From positions 10,023,546 to 10,087,545 of the forward strand of contig WNKI01000002.1 of assembly GCA_015350385.1 (NCBI GenBank): a stretch of 64,000 nt of DNA, given 5' to 3'. The DNA is from Aculops lycopersici (Eukaryota > Arthropoda > Arachnida > Trombidiformes > Eriophyidae). Under the pieces are notes generated by a model. It saw only the letters and a list, made by a program, of their open reading frames with translations. It was not told the origin of the DNA and made no database searches. How positions within the stretch are numbered: position 1 is the stretch's first letter; every line of letters begins with the position of its first letter. This document shows, one piece after another, positions 56,367 through 64,000 of the stretch. Made by a program: the position numbers and the translations under genes.

Positions 56367-57338
56367 CTAAGGCGAAGGCGCTCGCCGCATTATTATACTG
56401 TAGGTCAAACCAGCACCAATAATGATTGACAAGATGTTTGTTAGAAAGAGTAACGAGATTATTTCGCCAGAGAAGAGGGTTCCATTTGGATTCTTGCCGA
56501 GATTCGCACAATACAGTTGCCTTTGCCGCATCAAATAATCTTGCTTTGGAGTGTGAACCTTCCATTCCTGGCCAGTGAAGTATTCCGGTTGCGCCGTCCA
56601 ATCCCAGAGCCAGTCGAGATCTTGGAAACTAGCCGTTTGCATGTGATTCGCGCCCTCATTAAGCGCTGAGGCTCGACTCAATAAGCTAAGTGAATCGCTC
56701 AATTGGTCAGCAAGATAATCGGCTCCGCCACCTGTCGCTGGCACCTTCGAGCCAATTGAGTTGGCCGCTTGATCGTAGAATGTTGCCGCTTGTTGCTGGT
56801 AGATTTGAGATAAACTTTCGCTTGTATTGCCACGCAAATTCATTGCCGATGAGCTCAGGGCTTGATCCTTTGATTGATGTCGCCTCAAACAACTAATCAT
56901 TGCCTTGCCTTCTGGAGTGTCCAAGGAGACGTCTGTGTCTGAGAGATACATGTCCGAGATATTATCTGGCTGAATGATCTTTTGTTGCTGATATTGACTT
57001 GGTTGGCTTTGATTTAACTCTGATTGTGATTGCCGTTGTTGTTGTGGCTGTTCTTGCATCATTGATTGCTCATTCTGCTGACCACTGATGTTTTGTTGAT
57101 TGCGTTGTGCCTCTTGCAGAAACCTCTCTACTTGGAATGAGATGAGACCAAGACTTTGGACTGACTCGGCCATTGAGTAGGTCGACGGTTGCGCGCCACC
57201 GCTGGCTGGTGGTTGCATGATGAACCCTTCCGGTGAGATAGTCTGATCAATGGGCGAGTGAATCTGGCTTGCACTACGGACATCGATCCAGGACCCATTG
57301 AGCGATTCATCCTGGAGAGAAACAGGTGTGGACGTCAT
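56367..57338 (-). CDS. BNIP3: BNIP3/NIX-family mitophagy receptor
   Basis: 323 residues in one coding exon, longer than human BNIP3 (194-259). An N-terminal LC3-interacting motif, SLNGSWIDV (Trp17, Val20), is followed by a long Gln/Ser-rich middle (80-125), the family block WLWDWTAQPE (243-252, human WIWDWSSRPE), and a C-terminal membrane anchor (about 294-317, FLTNILSIIIGAGLTYSIIM) with a short RRAPSP tail. BNIP3 proteins sit in the outer mitochondrial membrane and recruit autophagosomes under hypoxia or during development. The ATG follows two bases after a clear acceptor, GTGTTTTTCAG (plus-strand 57341-57351). With donor CGGAG|GTAAGG at 57813/57812 this gives a 472-bp 5' UTR intron. Identification rests on three separate motifs in the right order. 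Confidence 0.85.
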   Translation of the reverse strand: MTSTPVSLQDESLNGSWIDVRSASQIHSPIDQTISPEGFIMQPPASGGAQPSTYSMAESVQSLGLISFQVERFLQEAQRNQQNISGQQNEQSMMQEQPQQQRQSQSELNQSQPSQYQQQKIIQPDNISDMYLSDTDVSLDTPEGKAMISCLRRHQSKDQALSSSAMNLRGNTSESLSQIYQQQAATFYDQAANSIGSKVPATGGGADYLADQLSDSLSLLSRASALNEGANHMQTASFQDLDWLWDWTAQPEYFTGQEWKVHTPKQDYLMRQRQLYCANLGKNPNGTLFSGEIISLLFLTNILSIIIGAGLTYSIIMRRAPSP

Positions 57339-58226
57339 ACCTGAAAAACACTGGACTTAAGTTAGGGTTTAAACTAGTATTGTGTTGTATGATCTTTGTT
57401 CGTTTATCATCTACTGTTTGCAATCGCTTCTGGAACTTTGAATGGACTTTGTTATTGATAATATTGTGACCTCTGGACGTTTGCGATTTAATAGACTCGC
57501 GCAATTTCTGCCTGCAATTGTTTCTTGCAACTCGAGTTGTTGTTGTTGTTATTGTTTTCGTAACTCTTTGCTCTACCTTGTTTTTTCTCCCCAACTATTG
57601 CTATATTCTTTACCGCCTATCTGTCAACCTCTTCCTCTTCTACAACTACTCTTTCGCCGACGACTCCCCTGGTCGCCCCAGTTGGTTTGTTGTGTTGTGA
57701 TTTGGCAATGAAGTGTGGCAGCTAAATTTAGCGATGGACATATGGTAGTGGAGAAAGTAGATTGCCAAAGCAAACGCTTATGTTGTGCCACGAGCACAAA
57801 TGAGAACCTTACCTCCGATTCAACTTTGTCTCTTGTGTCAATTGTTTTCCAATTCACTAGTCTATCCAAAATTCTTCGTTTCGATTAGCTTGTTAGCTAT
57901 GTCAATTAATAGAGTAGCTGCTCTGTTGATTTGGTTGGATGAATCGTAGCTCGTGCCAGTCAATATCAATATTGTTGCCCTGTTTCACTCGAGTCGGAGT
58001 GTATAAATTGAGACAGTTATACTAGGAAGTCAGACCAAAGTGTGCGAGTTGAGTTTTGTTAAGGAGTTAACTTGTTCAGCAGCAGCAGCAATCGCAAGAG
58101 TCGCAGCCGAAACAACAACAACATTCCTATCGTAAAGAAAGGCAAAAATGTTGCGCCTTTTTGTGTGTGTATTTGTTGTGTTCAAGTTTGTGTTGTTTAC
58201 GTGCCAAGCTGACGTTTCGCACTTTG

Positions 58227-58257
<31 letters not shown>

Positions 58258-58959
58258 GCTGCTGCTGCTGCTCCTTTTGCTCGCATTGAAAGTTCCCTTT
58301 TGCCCTGTGTTTGCCTCCATAACACAAATTCAAGTCTGCGTAAAAGTGAATAGGTCAGTGGCGCCGCCCTCTGGGGATTCGGAAAACTATTTTTAGAAAG
58401 ATTCAGGTGAAAACACGAGCGAACTTTTGAATGGGAATCATAATGTCGGTTAACAGGTTAGGTTATTTTGGTGCCAATTTTATTAGTATTATTATTTTTA
58501 TATTAGAGATTATTTTACATTACTATCAATTGGTAGACCTTATTTGAAGTGATTTCTCGCTTCTCCTAGATGGTTGTAATGTTCCTTCTTTCATTATTCG
58601 AACCAATCTAATAGATTCATAAGGTGATGGTGATGATATATAATGACAGGTGTTTATAATGGTGACACGATTCTCGTACTAAACAACATTGTTTCTTTTA
58701 TGAATATTTTCTAAACTTATAGATCAGACAAACAAATTGACAAGGACACAACTCAAATTGCAGATGACACTACTTAGTTTGATGATATAGATATATCTAA
58801 ATTGAAACCCAAATTATCTGTCCAAGACGAGGGATAGCGACACACAATGCAACTTTTCTAATTTTCCATCCTAAAACTCCACTCTTTTCCCAACTTTGCT
58901 AATAAAATTTGATCAATTTTTATATATATACTTATCCATTGACAGTGATGAAATTCGTT
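57339..58959. other. BNIP3-like 5' UTR intron and upstream DNA
   Basis: Includes the inferred 5' UTR intron (57341-57812, minus strand), then the likely promoter, and a compound (GTT)n-(GCT)n microsatellite at 58226-58272 that gives poly-Leu or poly-Gln/Asn in spurious frames. 58.4-58.96 kb is AT-rich and includes minus-strand AATAAA sites (TTTATT near 58477) suitable for the SIFamide 3' end. Confidence 0.45.
58226..58272. repeat. (GTT)n-(GCT)n compound microsatellite
   Basis: A run of GTT triplets passing into GCT triplets. Long spurious frames overlap it on both strands. Confidence 0.9.
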
Positions 58960-59087
58960 TTATTCTGCGGTGGCCAGCTGGTTAAACCAATTAAGATTCT
59001 CACCTCTGCCATTTGTGGCTCCTTTCGCCGATGAGATAACTAGATTTAAAAGTTCGTCACACAATAGGCTAGAAATGGAGTCCGTAA
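58960..59087 (-). CDS. SIFa: SIFamide precursor exon 2
   Basis: Encodes VTDSISSLLCDELLN... to NQLATAE and TAA. Its frame and phase fit exon 1, and the second propeptide Cys lies here. Splicing is inferred from sites and frame only. Confidence 0.75.
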
Positions 59088-59544
59088 CTAGATTTTCGTT
59101 TGGATTCGACGAGAAAGAGGTTAGATTGAAGTACCGAGGATAAATAATAGTTGAGAAGAATCGTCAAGATAATAAATGATGCCGATTGTACGTACCTGCT
59201 GACCGCTGTTGCGCAATCAAACAATGATTGACTGTTGCCTCAACCAGAGCTTCCTGTTGTTGCAGGAGCTTGGGAACAATGTAATCGTCACCCGAGGGTA
59301 GCGAGTCCAAACTCGAGGCCGGCGTCACCTCGTTGCTCCCAAACTTTGGAGCCCAATTTGATCGTTTGCCAAAGATACTTCCGTTGAAGGGTGGTTTCCG
59401 GCCCGCGCTACTGGCACGAACTGTGATGGTTGATTTACATTCAACTTGCTGTAAATTGCTCATAATCATTGAGATTAGAGTGATTATTGAAATACATGCC
59501 ATCAAACAATTTGCTGGTGCATGATAACTTGTTGGTGAGATCAT
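58960..59544 (-). CDS. SIFa: SIFamide neuropeptide precursor (2 exons)
   Basis: Exon 1 is 59544-59196 and exon 2 is 59087-58960, with donor CAGCAG|GTACGT and acceptor AAATCTAG, joined in phase 1, giving 158 residues. The hydrophobic region after residue 12 (LMACISIITLISMIM) is the signal peptide. RKPPFNGSIFG-KR (49-61) is the SIFamide core with a Gly amide donor and a dibasic cleavage site. SIFamide acts through an NPY-FF-like GPCR in feeding, courtship and sleep circuits, and in ticks in salivary gland control. The residue before Arg is Gly (SAGRKPPF) instead of the usual Tyr. Two Cys in the C-terminal part (107 and about 123) recall the paired Cys of other precursors. The precursor is about twice the Drosophila length (72). 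Confidence 0.93.
59196..59544 (-). CDS. SIFa: SIFamide precursor exon 1
   Basis: ATG at 59544 through the signal peptide, the mature peptide and most of the propeptide, to the donor at 59195. Confidence 0.93.
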
Positions 59545-62500
59545 TTTGAGTTAGTTTTTGATGTGGTTTTCTTATGACTGGATAAAATTTCTATTTGGTA
59601 ACTAGAGATATGACACAAACTTGGTGGCCTCAATTTAGAGTTTGGATTTCGATGATTTGATCTTTCCTCTTTGGCTTGCAAACTGCGAATGTACACTGTT
59701 ATTATCTTATAATCTACCCCAAAGACCATAAGTCGTTTGATATTAATTGATTACTATATACTCAGCATGGGTATGATGTTTAGCTAGTTGCACATGTAAT
59801 TTCGGCCTCATGGACCAAGAGCAATAGGTTAGTTGAAGTTACCACGATTGATTCAATTACAGTGAACTTGAATTCGAAATTTGCCCAAGCAACTTGCTTT
59901 ATCATCTAATCCTTATCTCCCAAATACAAACTGACGCTTTCGACTCCTGCGTTGTTGCTTCCGCCATGTTAAAATATTAGAAGCAACGCTTACGGTTCCA
60001 TCTGATTGACCTATCAAAAGGAGGAAGCTTGCTAGCAATTTAGGCGAAAGGGGCGAGCCAATACCTGGAAACACACACACAGGTAAGGATGGCCATATAT
60101 TCGTTGGGTCCGTGACCCACCAGCGGACCTCACCTATCGTGTCAAGGCTCAAGTGGAGTCGGCGCAGTGAGCGACAATGGCTATGCCTGCTAGCTAACCG
60201 ACTATGACGCTAGCAGCCTTGTCGCAACCAATCGACGACGAAGACTACCAAAATCGAGAGCATGGTCTTGCGTCGGCAAATTGGCTAGCCTGGTCTAGTG
60301 GGTTGTAGGTAAGCAACTAATTCATGCGCTAGTTAGCAGACTGATCGCCTGGATGGATGGATCGATGGAAAAGTAGATAGATAGTGGTTGTTGTCTAGGG
60401 GAACAAGTGGCAAATGGCCATTGGTGGTCCTGTTCATGGTATTATTGGTGGTGGCAGCTATGGTCACGTTCGGTCCGTTGGCTTGACGAGTGAGTTGAAA
60501 TGGCCCCGTGCGGCTAGCCTCTCTCCTCCAGCTCATTATAAACAGGTGATTCCACCTGCATAGTCTAGTTAGAAATTAAACATGTCATAAACAGAGCGTA
60601 ACAACCACATGATCATCATCATCAACAACCAAAACTACCACCACTACTTCCTGTTCACTCTTCTTTGGTGGACCGTGAGCGCCCCCACACTGGCACAATA
60701 TTAATCGCAGTGGACGGATGTATCGACTGACCTATGTACAAGATACCATATGAAGTGCACTCAACCAAATGCGTCAAGCTAAATACTCGTCATCATCTAT
60801 CCTAACTGTTCATCTGACAGGATTCTAAAGAATTTCGTGACACCCCACTCATTGTAGCAAGTTTGAGTCACTAGTTTTGCCCGATCAACCAGCTGGAGAG
60901 CCAGTGACGTGTCATGACGTGTCGTAAGTTCCGGTTCTGAGATGGAGAGGGGGGAGATGATCTGTGCAATATCTCAAAGCATAGGGGGGTGGAAAGTGGC
61001 GTCTAATAAACTATTGCGTCACTCGTGCTCGACTTTGGCGCTAAGAATTCAACCGGAAGTGACGCCTAGATGATTTCGTGGAACTAGTTTGGCATATATT
61101 ATGGCAATCTGAAGGACCTTTCAGTGGACTCCCTGCTTCTCTCTCTTTCGCCGAAAAGCAAACAAACCCTAAACTCTCTAGCAGGTATTTTATCAGAAAA
61201 TTATTCAATGCTACTCATCAAAACTTAAGTTGTCCTCTCTTTCCCACCGGAAGCAGGAGGCTTACACTTGCGTAGGTCCATTCGCCTGCCTCTTCACTGT
61301 CGTTGATATTGACGCCTCGCTCAGTGTGGCTCACACCCACGTGGTATCTTACTAGTTGAAGGTCAATATTGATCTCGATTAAACTTTCCAACGCTTTCCT
61401 TCCTCTCTCTTTCTCTTGGCTGAGCAAGTTGTTCCGAGATATTGTAAGCAGAAGGATAACACCATCAACCAAAAACTACAACATCAACATGTTTTGGTGG
61501 TCGGTGGTTGCGGTTATGGCTGCATATGTGGAAGTCTAATGAGATTGCAAACGCGCCACCAAAGAACAAACTTGATCTGAACAATACAATCAGCATATTG
61601 TATAATATAATTAGATTAAAGTTTCACCTAGATGATTTCTGAAAGGGGTAGCTTCGGCTGGCTATGGCAATGTTGTTCCGCTCAAGTCTATTCCACATGC
61701 CCAGATGGATACATGATTGAGAGAGCAATAATATTTGGGCTGCTAAAATTCCAATGAAACCTATCAAATCGTTGCGAGGTGCTTGATCTTATCTCAAAAC
61801 ATGATGGGATGTACTTCGAGACTAGAGCACCCTTTTGGCCCTTGATCAACTCCAACTGACTCCGTCCATCTCCAAGAAAATACTAATGAGCCAATTAGAC
61901 TTGAGGTTAGTTTACTGGGGAGAGGATGTCGCCTATCGTCGGTTCTCTTCTACTCGACCAACTGATCAACAAAACCTGTACATGATTCCAGCTTGTTAGA
62001 TTGGTATGATTTACATGACGCTAACTTGTTTTGTAGATGGCAGCACGTTGACTTACATCATGACGGGGATAAAAATCCTCTACTAGATTATAAGTTGTCA
62101 ATAGGAGGGCATCTGAATATTCAAGGCTACTTCTCTAGGACCACCAGCTACGCTCCAGATCAACACAATCAATATTAAGCCCTGGTGCACCCTCTGTCGA
62201 AAGCCAACTTAGCTAGTCGAGCTTGATGGTTTATCAGCTGATCTAATTTCTAGGTGGCGCCCGTGAGTTCATGTGGGACGCACATGTGTTTATCATCTAG
62301 ACACGAATGGTGCGCGCCAAGCTAGTTTAGATCGGTGTTTACGGAAGATGCTCTTGATTCTGAGCCAGAAAGAGTGAAATGTAGCCCCGACGATGAGAAA
62401 ACAAATATTTGCTATGCGATAGATTTGCTTAATCTTGTTATTATTGACTACTTGATGATAGAACCCTAGCAAGTCCGTCATCACGATTGAACAGTTGACC

Positions 62501-64000
62501 TGATGCGCGATACAAAGTGGCTTTAGCGTTTATTAGATGCGTTTCCTCTCTCTCAATTTTGACTTCATTTTTTTTGTCTTCTCGACGAATTTGAAGGCTT
62601 AACCACTCATCAAAGTAGGCTGTGATACGATAGATAAATTGATTACATAGTCACAACCACTTTGACGATACGGTCGGCCCAAATAAATTTTGTGAGAGAA
62701 CTTGACGCACACTGGGAATGTTTACTCTTGAAATGATCGATGGCGGTTAAGTCTAATCACTCCATCGTGGGTTTACCTGTTGGTAGGAATAGAAACGAAT
62801 TCTTTTTCTTAAAGATTTGTTACCACAGAGTAATTTCAAAGCTAATTCTGGTACTAACCTAACATAATCTAATTACGGGTTTCTCTACTTCTAAACTTAT
62901 CGATGCTAAGAATGACCATCGCGTCAAAGACAAGGTAGTGAGATAGAATGATAGTTTTAACATCTCATTACCCAGTCTTTCACCTGATATGTCATCAAAC
63001 TTGCGTTAATTTGACAACGCGTTGCTACTCTTGAAGTGGCGGTTGATAATGGAGTTGGTTTGTAATTTGATTGTTGTTTCAAGTGTGATACTAATATGCG
63101 CGATTGGTTAATCCTTAAATAGTGATGATTTTTTGAGTCTATCAATGATGATGATGATCTCATGTATAGTTTGATGTTAGAGTTAATGTGTCGGCAAAGA
63201 GACAGAGATTTTTAGGGAATAAGACCAGAAGTATGAGAGAGAGAGAGAAAGAAATTTGAAGGAAAAATTAACGTTTATTTAAGGTGGAATGTCCATAGCG
63301 TTAATACACAGAGAGCGCGAGAGAGATGGAGAGACACACAGGGCAATTCGTTATTCCATTGTAGCATTACACACAGCCCAGCGTTGGCTGCCTGCGAGAA
63401 CACACTGCAGCGGCAGACGCAAAAACACAGATACACTCGAACGGTGTGCTAGTGTTGTCGTATTTCTATACCGTTCGCTAGCTTTGCCTTCTGCAGCTTT
63501 AGCCATAGTAGTTGCAGTTGGCGCCTGTACAAACTGTGCATTAGTATGCGCTGTTCTGTGCACTCCGGCTTCACGGACAGGCGTGAAGAATTTACATAAA
63601 TTACTGCGTGTTTTGCTGGGTGTTAAACGCAGGAGAAACGTTTTATTTCAAGAAAATTCGCCAGTTTCACACACAAGCCCAAGAACCGCACCGCGACTTT
63701 CATGAAGCTGGGAACGCTTGTGCTATCGCTGCTACCGACGCCGCCAAGTGGCGGCTGGCACTCTAAATGCGTGGCCAAGGTGACAGACGAGCACAGGCAG
63801 TAACGCTACAAAAGTATACGCACGCTCTACTCAAGCAAGGCAGGCCAGCTGCATGCAGCGACCAAAGCCGACGACGAGCTGGTGTAACAGCCGAGCGAAC
63901 GAGAGGCGGGCCGGCGGACTTGGGTCGATGTGGCAGCCTTAGCGTCGGGCGTATGCATGCATTGAGCCATGGATTGTTGGCCCGCCGTTGCCACAACCAC
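59545..64000. other. Non-coding region upstream of SIFamide to window end
   Basis: No firm gene. Splice-like signals occur on the minus strand at 59.95-60.15 kb (GTGTGTTTCCAG) and near 60.55 kb, possibly SIFamide 5' UTR exons. A possible plus-strand terminal exon lies at 62037-62178. (AG)n-type sequence is at about 63236-63250 and 63310-63335. From about 63.35 kb the DNA is more GC- and CpG-rich; a 138-codon frame at 63289-63705 is not recognisable. Confidence 0.4.
62037..62178 (+). CDS. Possible terminal exon, unknown
   Basis: Follows a good acceptor (GCTAACTTGTTTTGTAG) and reads to a TAA. The product begins WQHVDLHHDGDKN and ends SYAPDQHNQY, with ordinary composition. No upstream exon was found within reach. 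Weak call. Confidence 0.2.

Noticed and set aside
1..64000. CRISPR arrays, operons, phage, transposases or reverse transcriptases
   Set aside because: No repeat-spacer array, no bacterial signals and no transposon or retroelement protein sequence was seen; the genes are eukaryotic with GT-AG introns.

Overview
This is a nuclear genomic segment of an animal, almost certainly an arthropod. It carries single-copy metazoan genes (METAP1, UBA5, COG2, Rab1, OXA1L, NudC, MSH2, BNIP3-type), a Bsh/BSX homeobox gene, a neurocalcin-type calcium sensor and a SIFamide neuropeptide precursor, a peptide family known from arthropods. Most housekeeping genes are a single coding exon, while several neural or extracellular genes are spliced with GT-AG introns. 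Introns and intergenic DNA are full of microsatellites. Intron-poor coding regions with this gene set suggest a mite or another small arthropod, but the lineage is inference only.

Layout. 0-2.2 kb: microsatellite-rich DNA with no convincing gene. 2.2-10.7 kb: a compact housekeeping block, METAP1(-), UBA5(+), COG2(-), Rab1(-), OXA1L(+) and a small Cys-containing ORF(-); METAP1/UBA5 and Rab1/OXA1L are divergent pairs. 11.7-14.9 kb: a spliced, secreted, Thr/Pro-rich protein of unknown family plus further exon-like sequence. 17.1-19.2 kb: the homeobox gene bsh(+) converging on NudC(-), with 14 bp between stop codons. 19.2-27.3 kb: non-coding DNA dense in CAGGTR/YACCTG E-box-type hexamers and short perfect inverted repeats. 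27.3-30.9 kb: a two-exon extracellular protein with EB-like Cys modules and four LDL-receptor class A repeats. 34.3-44.4 kb: neurocalcin(-), four coding exons with one intron of about 6.8 kb. 44.4-49.0 kb: non-coding, with an assembly gap in a microsatellite at 45.87 kb. 49.0-49.5 kb: an Ala-rich heptad-repeat protein. 50.2-57.3 kb: an N-terminally short MSH2(-), a Draper/Nimrod-like receptor(+) and a BNIP3-family mitophagy receptor(-). 59.0-59.5 kb: SIFamide precursor(-), two exons. 59.6-64 kb: no firm gene.

The genes do not form one pathway. The housekeeping block covers protein maturation (METAP1), UFMylation (UBA5), ER-Golgi traffic (Rab1, COG2) and mitochondrial membrane insertion (OXA1L). 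The long flanks of bsh, neurocalcin and SIFamide are as expected for tissue-specific neural genes with dispersed cis-regulation. The observations most worth following up are a perfect 16-bp inverted repeat burying the bsh start codon, the excess of perfect short-loop inverted repeats and E-box hexamers in the 17-32 kb non-coding DNA, an MSH2 without a visible mismatch-recognition domain, a six-heptad alanine repeat protein, and a SIFamide precursor with an altered peptide N-terminus. Start codons were checked in the DNA. Several long open frames begin at TTG or GTG, and in those cases the first supported ATG was used.
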